Of a stretch of 64,000 bases of DNA, positions 24,661 through 32,851 are shown piece after piece. The stretch is from NCBI RefSeq assembly GCF_016863535.1, contig NZ_BOPB01000022.1, forward strand, positions 1 through 64,000, in the 5' to 3' direction. The stretch comes from Micromonospora lutea. GTDB taxonomy: Bacteria; Actinomycetota; Actinomycetes; Mycobacteriales; Micromonosporaceae. The notes beneath the pieces are model-generated. The model was given only the letters and a program-made list of their open reading frames with translations. It did not search any database and was not told the origin of the DNA. The position numbers and the translations under genes were made by a program. Numbering within the stretch: position 1 is the stretch's first letter; each line of letters begins with the position of its first letter.

Positions 24661-24948
24661 GTGAGCTGTGGAGAGCCGCACGAGACGGACTGCCGTGAGG
24701 TGCTCGCCGAGGTCTACCTTTACCTCGACCTGGAGTGCGCGCAGGAGCGGCGGACGCTGATCCGGCACCACCTCGACGAGTGTGGGCCCTGCCTGCGCGA
24801 GTACGGCATCGAGCAGGAGGTCAGGGCGCTCGTGGCGCGCTGCTGCGGCAACGAGTCCGCGCCGGACGAACTGCGCGAGCGGCTGCGGATCCGGCTGAGT
24901 GAACTCGTCGTCTTCGAGAGCAGCGAGTCGCGCGAACTGGCTGACTGA
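24661..24948 (+). CDS. rsrA: Zinc anti-sigma factor RsrA
   Basis: A 95-residue ZAS-family anti-sigma factor. The zinc motif H-x3-C-x2-C is His37, Cys41, Cys44; Cys3, Cys11, Cys61 and Cys62 are also present, at the same numbers as in Streptomyces coelicolor RsrA, where Cys11 and zinc ligands form the redox switch. Oxidation to a disulfide releases zinc and SigR. GTG at 24661 has GGGAGGT upstream and starts one base after the sigR stop, so the two are cotranslated. A strong terminator follows. Confidence 0.94.
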   Translation: MSCGEPHETDCREVLAEVYLYLDLECAQERRTLIRHHLDECGPCLREYGIEQEVRALVARCCGNESAPDELRERLRIRLSELVVFESSESRELAD

Positions 24949-24952
24949 CATG

Positions 24953-24988
24953 CATCGGTGCCCGGGTCGGAGGACCCGGGCACCGATG
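24953..24988. terminator. Terminator of sigR-rsrA
   Basis: A perfect 16-bp stem (24953-24968 with 24973-24988) with a 4-nt loop, 4 nt after the rsrA stop. It also faces the convergent bL37 gene, 38 nt away. Confidence 0.9.
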
Positions 24989-25026
24989 TTCCGTCGTCCG
25001 ATCGCGGCGGGCAGCCGCCCGCCGGC

Positions 25027-25101
25027 TCAGGAGTTGGGGCGCTTGCCGTGGTTCGCGGCGCTCTTCTTACGGGCCTTCTTCTTACGGGCCTTCTTCGCCA
25101 T
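25027..25101 (-). CDS. 50S ribosomal protein bL37 (24 residues)
   Basis: A 24-residue, highly basic peptide with eleven lysines or arginines in its first 13 residues region and the end ANHGKRPN. It resembles bL37, the tiny actinobacterial large-subunit protein found in mycobacterial ribosome structures. A perfect GAGGAGGT Shine-Dalgarno lies five bases before the ATG at 25101, showing it is a real, strongly translated gene despite its size. It converges on sigR-rsrA. Recognition of the C-terminal ANHGKRP motif is the main evidence; most genomes list it as hypothetical or omit it. Confidence 0.8.
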   Translation of the reverse strand: MAKKARKKKARKKSAANHGKRPNS

Positions 25102-25292
25102 GGTGACCTCCTCGTGATGGCCGGTGCGCACGGCCCCGCCACCGGGTGCTGTCGCCCTAGCCGGCGTCAGGGCCTGACCCGTTGATGCTAGTGCCGACGG
25201 TACGGGCGGGCTGCTCCCGGGGCCGCTCCGCGCCCACCGGCCGCCTGCCCATGATTGGATACGTCGCAGGAGCCGCGAGGAAGGGGCCGAAG

Positions 25293-25508
25293 ATGGCCGA
25301 GGAGATCCGCGCCGAGATGGTGGCGAACGTCTGGAAGGTCGTCGCGTCGGCCGGGGACACCGTGTCCGAGGGGGACACGTTGGTGATCCTGGAGTCGATG
25401 AAGATGGAGATTCCGGTGATCGCCGAGTCCGACGGTGTCGTGCAGCAACTCGCGGTGAACGAGGGCGACGTGGTGCAGGACGGTGACCTGATCGCGGTGA
25501 TCGGTTGA
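25293..25508 (+). CDS. Biotin/lipoyl-binding carrier protein, TB7.3-like
   Basis: A 71-residue single biotinyl domain. The attachment site is Lys37 in ESMKMEIP; the flanking beta strands and VNEGDVVQDGDLIAVIG complete the barrel. It equals the length of mycobacterial TB7.3 (Rv3221c), which is also next to the SigR/RsrA-type genes. It may carry biotin for an acyl-CoA carboxylase encoded elsewhere. ATG at 25293 has GGAAGGGG upstream. Its stop overlaps the TTG start of the acetyltransferase gene. Confidence 0.9.
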   Translation: MAEEIRAEMVANVWKVVASAGDTVSEGDTLVILESMKMEIPVIAESDGVVQQLAVNEGDVVQDGDLIAVIG

Positions 25509-26008
25509 GTGGCGTACTGGTCCGTCCGGTCGAGCCGGCCGATCTCGCCGGGGTCGCCCGCCTCACCGTCGCGGCGTACGAGGCCGACGGCCAGCTCAAG
25601 GACGAGCCCGGCTACGCCGACGCGCTGGGCGACGCCTCCGCCCGAGCGGAGCACGGTGACGTGCTGGTGGCGGTGGACCGGGCGAGCGGCCAGCTGCTCG
25701 GTTCGGTCACCTTCGTGCTGCCCGGCACCCGGTACGCCGACATGTCCCGCCCGGGGGAGGCGGAGTTCCGGATGCTGGCGGTGGATCCTGCCGCGCAGCG
25801 ACGGGGAGCCGGCGCGGCGCTGGTGGAGGCGTGCATCGCCCGGGCGGTCGAGCTGGGCTGCACCGCGGTGATCATCTGCGTACGCGAGGGCCTCGCCGAG
25901 CCGGCCCATCGGCTCTACCGCAAACGTGGCTTCGTCCGGCAGCCGGAGCGGGACTGGAGCCCGGCCCCCGGCGTGGACCTGCTCGCCCTCCGCCTGTCTC
26001 TCCGCTAG
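25505..26008 (+). CDS. GNAT family N-acetyltransferase
   Basis: A 167-residue GNAT acetyltransferase. The acetyl-CoA loop is in MLAVDPAAQRRGAGAAL (motif A, RxxGxG form) and the terminal strand is LYRKRGF. The start is TTG at 25505, overlapping the TGA of the biotinyl protein gene by 4 nt (TTGA), which implies translational coupling. The substrate is unknown. Confidence 0.85.
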   Translation: MSGVLVRPVEPADLAGVARLTVAAYEADGQLKDEPGYADALGDASARAEHGDVLVAVDRASGQLLGSVTFVLPGTRYADMSRPGEAEFRMLAVDPAAQRRGAGAALVEACIARAVELGCTAVIICVREGLAEPAHRLYRKRGFVRQPERDWSPAPGVDLLALRLSLR

Positions 26009-26021
26009 CGGAGGCGGCGGC

Positions 26022-26600
26022 TCACCGCCCGGCGGGCGGCTCGGCGATCGCGGCGAGCAGCTCGTCGGCGACCTCCAGCGCCACCTGCTTGCGCTCCACG
26101 TCGGCGATGTCCGGGGTGCGTACGGCGAACCAGCTGCTGTGCACGGCGAACAGGGCCAGGACGGCCCGGAGCTGGGCGCCGGGGGAGTCGTCGCCCTGGC
26201 AGAGCGCGGTGGCCAACCGGAACATCCGATCGCGCAGCTCACGGCCGGCGGAGAGGCTCTTCAACGCGGTCTGGTTCTGCTCGAAGAACCGCATCACCGA
26301 AGGCTGCTCGCCGCTGAACATGGCGTCGGCGTACCGCTCGATGACGGCCCGTCGGGTGGCCAGGGTGGCCGGTTGACGTTCGGCCCAGGCGATCAACGCG
26401 TCCATCCGCTCCAGCCGGTCCTCCACCACGCTGGTGACGATCTCGTCCTTGCTCTTGAAGTGGTAGTAGAGCGCGGCCTTGGTCACCCCGAGCCGCTCGG
26501 CCACCTCACGCAGGGACGTCGCTTCGTAGCCCTGCTCGGTGAAGAGCTCCAGCGCCACAGCCTTGATCCGCTCACGCGTGCCGCCTGTGCTCTGACTCAC
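26022..26600 (-). CDS. TetR family repressor
   Basis: A 192-residue TetR-type regulator. The N-terminal helix-turn-helix is complete: TSLREVAERLGVTKAALYYHF (28-48). The C-terminal ligand domain is helical and variable. Start GTG at 26600. It is divergent from the MFS exporter gene, and the intergenic region carries palindromic sites, so it most likely represses the exporter and itself, released by an exported drug. Confidence 0.9.
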   Translation of the reverse strand: MSQSTGGTRERIKAVALELFTEQGYEATSLREVAERLGVTKAALYYHFKSKDEIVTSVVEDRLERMDALIAWAERQPATLATRRAVIERYADAMFSGEQPSVMRFFEQNQTALKSLSAGRELRDRMFRLATALCQGDDSPGAQLRAVLALFAVHSSWFAVRTPDIADVERKQVALEVADELLAAIAEPPAGR

Positions 26601-26639
26601 CCTTACCTACCAATCCGGTTGACCGTCGTTACCTGTCCA

Positions 26640-26685
26640 ACTTACCGTCCGGCTAGTAAGGTGACTAGCCGGGCGGCAGGTAAGT
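26640..26685. promoter_or_regulatory. Palindromic operator between tetR and MFS genes
   Basis: Nine-bp arms CCGGCTAGT (26649) and ACTAGCCGG (26664) flank a 6-bp centre. An outer pair ACTTACC (26640) and GGTAAGT (26679) surrounds it. TTACC motifs also repeat at 26603 and 26629. The layout is what a TetR dimer operator would show, and its position about 30 bp before the MFS start fits repression. Confidence 0.65.
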
Positions 26686-26714
26686 GTGCCGCATCTCGGG
26701 GGGAGAGCTTACTG

Positions 26715-28301
26715 ATGGCCCAGCAGAACCAGGCACCCGTACGACCCAATGTCCGGGTTGTGCTCTTCGGCCTGATGATCGCGATGATGCTCGCGATGCT
26801 CGACAACATGATCGTCAGCACCGCTCTGCCGCGCATCGTGGGTGAGTTCGGTGGGCTCAACCACTTCACCTGGGTGGTGACCGCGTACGTGCTGGGGACC
26901 ACTGTCTCCACCCCCATCTGGGGCAAGCTCGGCGACCTCTACGGCCGTAAGGCGGTCTTCCTCACCGCCGTGGTGATCTTCCTGGTCGGCTCTGCGCTGT
27001 GCGGCATGGCCGGGTCCGGGTTCCTCGGCGGGCCCGACGACGGCATGGTCCAGTTGATCGCCTTCCGAGCCGTCCAGGGCCTGGGCGCCGGTGGCCTGAT
27101 GGTCGGCGTCATGGCGATCATCGGCGACCTTGTGCCGCCCCGCGAGCGTGGCCGCTACCAGGGCATGATCGCCGGGATCATGGCGATCGCGATGGTCGCC
27201 GGCCCGCTGGTCGGCGGCTTCATCACCGACCACCTCTCCTGGCGCTGGGCGTTCTACGTCAACCTGCCCCTGGGCGGGGTGGCGCTGGTGCTGCTGATCG
27301 CCACCATGCACCTGCCCAAGTACCGCACCGAGCACCGCATCGACTGGCTCGGGGCCGCGCTGCTGTCGGTCGGCATCACCGGGGTCGTGCTGATCACCAC
27401 CTGGGGTGGCAACGAGTACGCCTGGGCCTCTCCGCAGATTCTCGGCCTCGTCGTACTCGCCGTCGTGGCGCTGGTGGCCTTCGGGTTCGTCGAGCGTCGC
27501 GTCCCCGAGCCGATCCTGCCGCTGCGGCTCTTCGCCAACCGGAACTTCGCCCTCATCTCGGTGATCGGCTTCCTGCTCGGCTTCGCGATGTTCGGCGCGA
27601 TGAACTTCCTGCCGCTCTACCAGCAGACCGTGCAGGGGGCGTCGGCCACCAACTCCGGGCTGCTGCTGCTCCCACTCATGTTCGGCATGCTGGTGGTCTC
27701 GCTGGTCGTCGGGCGGGCGATCACCCGGACCGGGCGGTACCGGATCTTTCCGATCGTCGGCGGCGCGGTGATGACCGTCGGGCTCGCGCTGCTGAGCCTG
27801 CTGGACGTGGACACCAGCAAGTTCGAGTCGTCGCTCTACATGCTCGTACTCGGCACCGGCATGGGATTCCTCATGCAGACGTCCATGCTGATCGCGCAGA
27901 ACAGCGTCGCCCAGAAGGACCTGGGGGCGGCCAGTGGCGCGGCCACCTTCTTCCGCTCCATCGGCGGGTCGTTCGGCATCTCGCTGTTCGGCGCGATCTT
28001 CGCCAACCGGCTGGCCGGCTCGGCTGCCGGTGGCGCGTTCAGCGGCGGCGGCGAAGCCGGTGCGGCGATGAACATCGAACAGCTCCGGGACCTGCCGGCG
28101 CAGGCCCGCGAGGTGGTGCTCGGTGGGCTCGCCGACGCGATCTCGCACGTGTTCCTCTGGGCGGTGCTCTTCGCCGTCGTGGTCCCGGTGCTGGCCTGGT
28201 TCATCCGGGAGATCCCGTTGCGCACCAGCAACGAACGGGAGCCCGACGGTGCCGGGCCGGAGCAGGCCGAGGCCGACCTGGCCCGGTCACCGGCGGTCTG
28301 A
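26715..28301 (+). CDS. DHA2-type MFS multidrug exporter
   Basis: A 528-residue major facilitator with 14 predicted helices (DHA2/EmrB-QacA type). Helix 1 reads MLAMLDNMIVSTALPRIVGEF, with the usual LDxTIVxxALP motif varied to LDNMIVSTALP; GDLYGRK is the cytoplasmic loop 2-3 motif and RAVQGLGAGGL motif B. It probably exports hydrophobic drugs with proton antiport. The ATG at 26715 is preceded by GGGGGGAG. It is controlled by the divergent TetR gene. Confidence 0.9.
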   Translation: MAQQNQAPVRPNVRVVLFGLMIAMMLAMLDNMIVSTALPRIVGEFGGLNHFTWVVTAYVLGTTVSTPIWGKLGDLYGRKAVFLTAVVIFLVGSALCGMAGSGFLGGPDDGMVQLIAFRAVQGLGAGGLMVGVMAIIGDLVPPRERGRYQGMIAGIMAIAMVAGPLVGGFITDHLSWRWAFYVNLPLGGVALVLLIATMHLPKYRTEHRIDWLGAALLSVGITGVVLITTWGGNEYAWASPQILGLVVLAVVALVAFGFVERRVPEPILPLRLFANRNFALISVIGFLLGFAMFGAMNFLPLYQQTVQGASATNSGLLLLPLMFGMLVVSLVVGRAITRTGRYRIFPIVGGAVMTVGLALLSLLDVDTSKFESSLYMLVLGTGMGFLMQTSMLIAQNSVAQKDLGAASGAATFFRSIGGSFGISLFGAIFANRLAGSAAGGAFSGGGEAGAAMNIEQLRDLPAQAREVVLGGLADAISHVFLWAVLFAVVVPVLAWFIREIPLRTSNEREPDGAGPEQAEADLARSPAV

Positions 28302-28315
28302 CCACCCGGGCACGC

Positions 28316-30013
28316 TCAGGGCGTGCCGCGTGGGCGGCTCCGCCACGGGGGCAGAAGTCGGCGCAGCAGGGCGCGCAGCGCGCCACGGCGCTGGCCGGCG
28401 GTCACGCCGGCCAGCGCCTGCGCCAGCGCGATGGTCTCCGGATCCAGATCCGGTGTGGCCAGTGCCAGGTGCGCCAGGGAGGCGGCGTTCGGCACCGGCT
28501 GGTGTCGGGCCGCCTCGGCCACCGCCGCCAGCCGCCCGGTGACCAGCGCGGCCACGTCGGGGCGGACGGACGGATCGACCCAGGCGGCGGTCACCAGGGC
28601 GAACAGGGCCGCCTCGGAGACCTCTGCCACTTCGCGCGCCAACTCCACCAGCACCCGCCGCCGGGTCGAATCCGCCCACGGCTCGTCGGTCCGATGGTGC
28701 AGCAGCCCGAGGCAGGTCCAGACCTGCACGCAGCGCAACCACAGCGCCGGGTCCTGGCCGGAGAGCACCCGTCCCAGCGCGTTCTGCGGAGTCTCGGGCG
28801 GATGGGTCAGCAGGCCGAGCAGATCGGGCAGGTCGAGCGTGGCCAGGCCGACCGCCGCGTCGTACGCCGCCGGCGGGTGCGGCCAGGCCGGGTGGGCGAG
28901 CTCCCGCAGCCTGCGGGCCGCCTCGGCCGACGGTGGGGGCGGCGTGGGGCGGTCCGCCGGCGGCTCCAGCTCCTCGACGTGCCCGGTGTCGGGATGCCCG
29001 TGGATCGCGGCGGCCCCGGTGGTCGGCGTGGGCGGCGTCAACTGCCCCAGCCAGGGGCGTCCGCGGCAGCATTCGGCCAGATCGCCGTGTTCGTGTGAGT
29101 CGTCCGGATGATCGCGGATGAAGTCCGCCAACGCCACCAGGTGACGCACCGCGCCGTCGCGCTGGAAGCGCAGGCGGTGTGCCGTGTGCACGGCACAGTC
29201 GAAGGACGGATTGCGGGCCAGGGCACGTTCGATCCAGCCCAGCGCCTCCTCCAGCCGGCCGTGGTCGGCCAGGGTGGCGGCGATGTCGGCGTACACCGTC
29301 AGGTCGTCCGGGTCGTGCCCGACGGCGCGCCGCAGCGCCGCGAGCGCCTCCCGGGTCCGGCCGGCGCTGCGCAGCGCGTACCCGAGCCACACCTCGCCCA
29401 TCTTGGACGGCGTCGCGCGTACCCCCCGGCTGGCCCAGCGGACCGCGAGCGGAATCTCGTCCACCCGCCGGGCCAGCGCGGACGCCGTGCCCAACAACAG
29501 CGCGTGCTCCGGGTGAACGGTGATCGCGTTGCGGGCGAGGGTGAGGTACGGCGACAGGGCCGCCCGGTTCGCTGGCGGGACCGGGTCCGCAACGGCGGCG
29601 CACACCTGCATCAGCACTCGGGCGGCCTGTTCGGGGCCGAGGCGCTCGGCCAACTCGGACGAGGTCACCCACGGCACCCCCGCCCAGTCCGCGCCGGGTG
29701 CGTGCGCGGTGGCGGCGACCAGCAGATCGAGGCCTTCGGCTGGATGGCCGGCCGCGGCGAGCAGATGGGCGCGGGCGACCACCGCACCGACGAACGTGTG
29801 GTGCTGCAACGGGAACAGGCCGAGGCCGCCGTCGCCGCTGGCGGCGGCCAGCCGGGCGAGGGCCTCGTGCACCTCGGGCAGCGTCGGTGCCCGGGCCAGC
29901 GCCGCCGCGACGTGCTCGGCGGCATGCGTCAGCTCGCCGGAGTCCAGGGCCCGTCGGGCCAGAGCCAGCTCCTCCGTCGCCGGTAGCGCCCGGTCGTCCG
30001 TTCCCTCGGCCAC
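28316..30013 (-). CDS. Tetratricopeptide-repeat protein
   Basis: A 565-residue protein with helical repeats through its first two thirds: TPR-like pairs at about 10-65, 165-200 (ALRSAGRTREALAALRRAVGHDP) and 200-240 (LADHGRLEEALGWIERALARNP). A proline-rich linker at about 305-340 separates a second alanine-leucine-rich helical region. GTG at 30013 has GAGAGGA five bases upstream. The true frame is this one; a longer overlapping frame on the same strand is arginine-glycine noise. The partner is unknown. Confidence 0.75.
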   Translation of the reverse strand: MAEGTDDRALPATEELALARRALDSGELTHAAEHVAAALARAPTLPEVHEALARLAAASGDGGLGLFPLQHHTFVGAVVARAHLLAAAGHPAEGLDLLVAATAHAPGADWAGVPWVTSSELAERLGPEQAARVLMQVCAAVADPVPPANRAALSPYLTLARNAITVHPEHALLLGTASALARRVDEIPLAVRWASRGVRATPSKMGEVWLGYALRSAGRTREALAALRRAVGHDPDDLTVYADIAATLADHGRLEEALGWIERALARNPSFDCAVHTAHRLRFQRDGAVRHLVALADFIRDHPDDSHEHGDLAECCRGRPWLGQLTPPTPTTGAAAIHGHPDTGHVEELEPPADRPTPPPPSAEAARRLRELAHPAWPHPPAAYDAAVGLATLDLPDLLGLLTHPPETPQNALGRVLSGQDPALWLRCVQVWTCLGLLHHRTDEPWADSTRRRVLVELAREVAEVSEAALFALVTAAWVDPSVRPDVAALVTGRLAAVAEAARHQPVPNAASLAHLALATPDLDPETIALAQALAGVTAGQRRGALRALLRRLLPPWRSRPRGTP

Positions 30014-30104
30014 GTGGTCCTCTCGCTCGTCGGTACCGGTTGCGCGGTGAGGTCGGGTCAGCGTAGGTGACGAGACCCGGTTTCGGTGATCCACTGCGCA
30101 ATGC

Positions 30105-30153
30105 TGCTCATTTGATTGCTCAGAACGGCACAAAGATGCAAGGCTGAGCATCA
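30105..30153 (+). promoter_or_regulatory. TGCTCA repeats upstream of the SIS gene
   Basis: The hexamer TGCTCA occurs directly at 30105 and 30117 and inverted (TGAGCA) at 30145. The second and third copies are part of a nearly symmetric pair of TGATTGCTCAG and CTGAGCATCA. They lie 35-80 bp before the SIS gene start and look like a regulator-binding site. Confidence 0.4.
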
Positions 30154-30187
30154 TTCGCGCGGATATCGCGCAGGGGAGGAGCTTTTC

Positions 30188-31240
30188 GTGACGCGCCCAG
30201 GTAGCGGCATGGCCGCCGACATCGACGAGCAGCCGGCCGGTTACGAACGGTTGCTCTCCGCCGAGTACGCCACACCCATCGCCCGGCTGGCCGGGATCGT
30301 CGCCGAGCGTCGACCCCGGCACGTGGTGTTCACCGCACGAGGCACCTCGGACCATGCCGCGTTGTACGGCGCGTACCTCAGCGAGATCCGCCTCGGCCTG
30401 CCGGCCGGCCTGGCCTCGCCGAGCGTGGTAACCCTCTTCGACGCCCGACCGGACCTCTCCGACGCCCTGGTCGTCGCAGTCAGCCAGAGCGGTGGATCCC
30501 CCGACCTGACGGAAGTGCTCCGAGCCGCCCGCGACTCCGGCGCCCTCACCCTCGCCGTCACCAACGCCCCGGACTCACCGCTGGCGGCGACCGCGGAACT
30601 CTCCGTCGACATCGCGGCCGGGCACGAGCGGGCGGTCGCCGCCACCAAGACCTACACGGCCGAACTGCTCGCCCTGCTGATGCTGGTGGAGGGGATCAGA
30701 GCCGGCGACGGTGCGCTGCCCGCCGAGGAGCGCCGGGCTCTGGCCGACCTGCCCGAGCTGGCCGCCCGCACCCTCACCGACCCCGTTCCGGATCAGCTCG
30801 CGCCGCGCTACCGCTTCGCCTCCCAGCTCGTCACCACCGGCCGGGGGTACGCGTACCCGACCGCCCGGGAGGCGGCACTGAAGCTGATGGAGACGTCGTA
30901 CCTGCCCGCGCTGGCGTTCTCCGGCGCTGACCTGTTGCACGGTCCGCTGGCCATGACCGACCCGGAGGTGCCGGTGCTGGCGGTGGTCGGCTCGGGGCCG
31001 GGCGGGCGGTCGATGGGCGAGGTGCTGCCCCGGCTCGGTGAGCGCCGCGCCGACGTGGTGGTGGTCGGCTCCGCCGAGATCGAGGGCACCACCCGCCTCG
31101 TCGTACCCGAGGTCGACGAGCGGTACGCCCCGCTGTTGGACATCCTGCCGCTGCAGCGGCTGGCACTGGCCCTCGCCCTGACCCGGGGCGAGAACCCGGA
31201 CGCGCCACGCGGGTTGAAGAAGGTCACCGCGACCAGGTGA
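30188..31240 (+). CDS. SIS-domain sugar-phosphate isomerase-like protein
   Basis: A 350-residue protein with two SIS domains, like the isomerase half of glucosamine-6-phosphate synthase (GlmS) or AgaS/NagB-II. The N-terminal glutaminase domain of GlmS is absent. SIS motifs are FTARGTSDHAALYG, SQSGGSPD and the hinge KTYTAELLAL; the second SIS starts at about 195 with GRGYAYPTAREAALKLMET, and LLHGP follows. It likely acts as a ketose-aldose isomerase or deaminase on amino-sugar phosphates. GTG at 30188 with GGGGAGGAG; divergent from the TPR gene. Confidence 0.85.
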   Translation: MTRPGSGMAADIDEQPAGYERLLSAEYATPIARLAGIVAERRPRHVVFTARGTSDHAALYGAYLSEIRLGLPAGLASPSVVTLFDARPDLSDALVVAVSQSGGSPDLTEVLRAARDSGALTLAVTNAPDSPLAATAELSVDIAAGHERAVAATKTYTAELLALLMLVEGIRAGDGALPAEERRALADLPELAARTLTDPVPDQLAPRYRFASQLVTTGRGYAYPTAREAALKLMETSYLPALAFSGADLLHGPLAMTDPEVPVLAVVGSGPGGRSMGEVLPRLGERRADVVVVGSAEIEGTTRLVVPEVDERYAPLLDILPLQRLALALALTRGENPDAPRGLKKVTATR

Positions 31241-31265
31241 CGGTGGGCGTGGCACGCTGGTCGGC

Positions 31266-32795
31266 GTGTCAACGCTGCGCGATCTCGCCGAGGAGCACAC
31301 CCGTCTACGCCGGGTCGACATCGACCACCTGCATCGCATCGCCGGTGACTGGCAGTTGCTGTCCGACCTCTCCTTCGCCGACCTGCTGCTCTGGGTTCCG
31401 GTGGACGGTGAGGGCAGCTTCCTCTGTGTGGCCCAGGTCCGCCCGACCACCGCGCCCACCGCCTACCAGGACGACCAGGTGGGACGGATCGTCGGCGGCC
31501 CGGAGGTGGCACACCTCGATGTCGCCTACCGGCAGGGGCGGATCTGGCGGGAGGGCGACCCGGTCTGGTACGGCGACGTGCCCGCCCGGCACGAGGCGAT
31601 CCCGGTCCGGCTGCGCACGGCCGACGGCGAATCCGGCGAGGTGATCGCCGTGGTGGGCCGGGACACCAACCTCTCCACCGCCCGTACGCCCAGCCAACTG
31701 GAGTTGAACTACCTGACCACCGCCGACGACCTGGCGCAGATGATCGCGGACGGCACCTTTCCGCCACCCCGGCACCCGGGCGAGACCACCTCGGCACCGC
31801 GCGTCGGTGACGGGCTGGTGCGGCTGGACGCGGGCGGCAAGGTCACCTATGCCAGCCCCAACGCGCAGTCGGCGTACCGCCGGCTGGGTCACGCTTCGCT
31901 CCTGGTCGGTGAGGATCTCGCGGTGCTGCACCGGCGGCTGGCCGACGACCCTCTGGAGGGCACCGACGCCGCGAACGGCATCCTCGCCACGCTGCGCGGC
32001 GAGGCGCCGCCACGACGGGAGATCGACGCGCGCGGCGCGACCATGCTCACCCGGGCCCTGCCGTTGATGCCCGCCGGAGTGCCGATCGGCGCGCTGGTGC
32101 TGGTCCGCGACATCACCGAGGTACGCCGACGCGACCGCGCGCTGATCACCAAGGACGCCACCATCCGGGAGATCCACCACCGGGTGAAGAACAACCTGCA
32201 GACGGTGGCGGCGCTGCTGCGCCTCCAGGCCCGCCGGGTGTCCATGCCCGAGGCGCGGGTGGCCCTGGAGGAGTCCGTACGCCGGGTGGCGTCGATCGCT
32301 CTGGTGCACGAGACGCTCGCCATGTCCAGCGACGAGGCGGTGGAGTTCGACGGGATCGTCGACCGGGTGGCCAACGCGGCGACCGAGGTGGCGGCGACCG
32401 AGGTGACCGTCGCGATGCGCCGTACCGGCACCTTCGGTGTGTTGCCGGCCGAGATCGCCACCTCGCTGGTGATGGTGCTCAACGAGTTGCTGCTCAACGC
32501 CGTCGAGCACGGCTTCCCGCCGGCCGGTGACGAGTCCCCGGTGACCGTCGGGCCGGCGAAGCCCGAGGTGGTGGTCTCGGCTCACCGGCTCCGCAGGATG
32601 CTGCACGTCACCGTCGCGGACAACGGTCGGGGCCTGCCGGCGGGGTTCGACGCCGAGGGGGGTGCCAAGCTCGGGTTGCAGATCGTCCGGGCGCTGGTCA
32701 CCGGGGAACTGCGCGGCACCATCGAGTTGCGTCCCGGCGGCGACGGTGGCACCGAAGCGTTCCTGGCCGTCCCGCTGGCGCGCAGCAGCGGGTGA
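31266..32795 (+). CDS. pdtaS: PdtaS-type cytosolic histidine kinase
   Basis: A 509-residue soluble kinase with no membrane helix. A GAF-like domain occupies about 10-150, a PAS domain about 180-285, and a HisKA_2/HWE-type dimerisation segment follows with IREIHHRVKNNLQTV (phosphoacceptor among His304-305). The HATPase domain contains NELLLNAVEHGF. This architecture and the neighbourhood identify PdtaS (Rv3220c-like), which phosphorylates the antiterminator regulator PdtaR; that partner is not in the window. GTG at 31266. Confidence 0.92.
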   Translation: MSTLRDLAEEHTRLRRVDIDHLHRIAGDWQLLSDLSFADLLLWVPVDGEGSFLCVAQVRPTTAPTAYQDDQVGRIVGGPEVAHLDVAYRQGRIWREGDPVWYGDVPARHEAIPVRLRTADGESGEVIAVVGRDTNLSTARTPSQLELNYLTTADDLAQMIADGTFPPPRHPGETTSAPRVGDGLVRLDAGGKVTYASPNAQSAYRRLGHASLLVGEDLAVLHRRLADDPLEGTDAANGILATLRGEAPPRREIDARGATMLTRALPLMPAGVPIGALVLVRDITEVRRRDRALITKDATIREIHHRVKNNLQTVAALLRLQARRVSMPEARVALEESVRRVASIALVHETLAMSSDEAVEFDGIVDRVANAATEVAATEVTVAMRRTGTFGVLPAEIATSLVMVLNELLLNAVEHGFPPAGDESPVTVGPAKPEVVVSAHRLRRMLHVTVADNGRGLPAGFDAEGGAKLGLQIVRALVTGELRGTIELRPGGDGGTEAFLAVPLARSSG

Positions 32796-32802
32796 CCCGA
32801 CG

Positions 32803-32843
32803 CGCCCGCTCGACCGCGACTGCCGTGGTCGACGAGGCGGGCG
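32803..32843. terminator. Imperfect hairpin between pdtaS and the GT39-like gene
   Basis: Thirteen bp of stem (CGCCCGC and TCGACC pairing with GGTCGA and GCGGGCG) interrupted by a 4-nt bulge, located between the convergent stops. It could terminate both transcripts. Confidence 0.5.
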
Positions 32844-32851
32844 GAGGACGG

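Noticed and set aside
28287..30101. A 604-codon frame overlapping the TPR gene on the same strand
   Set aside because: Its arginine-glycine-alanine composition is a frame shadow; the frame with tetratricopeptide repeats is the real one.
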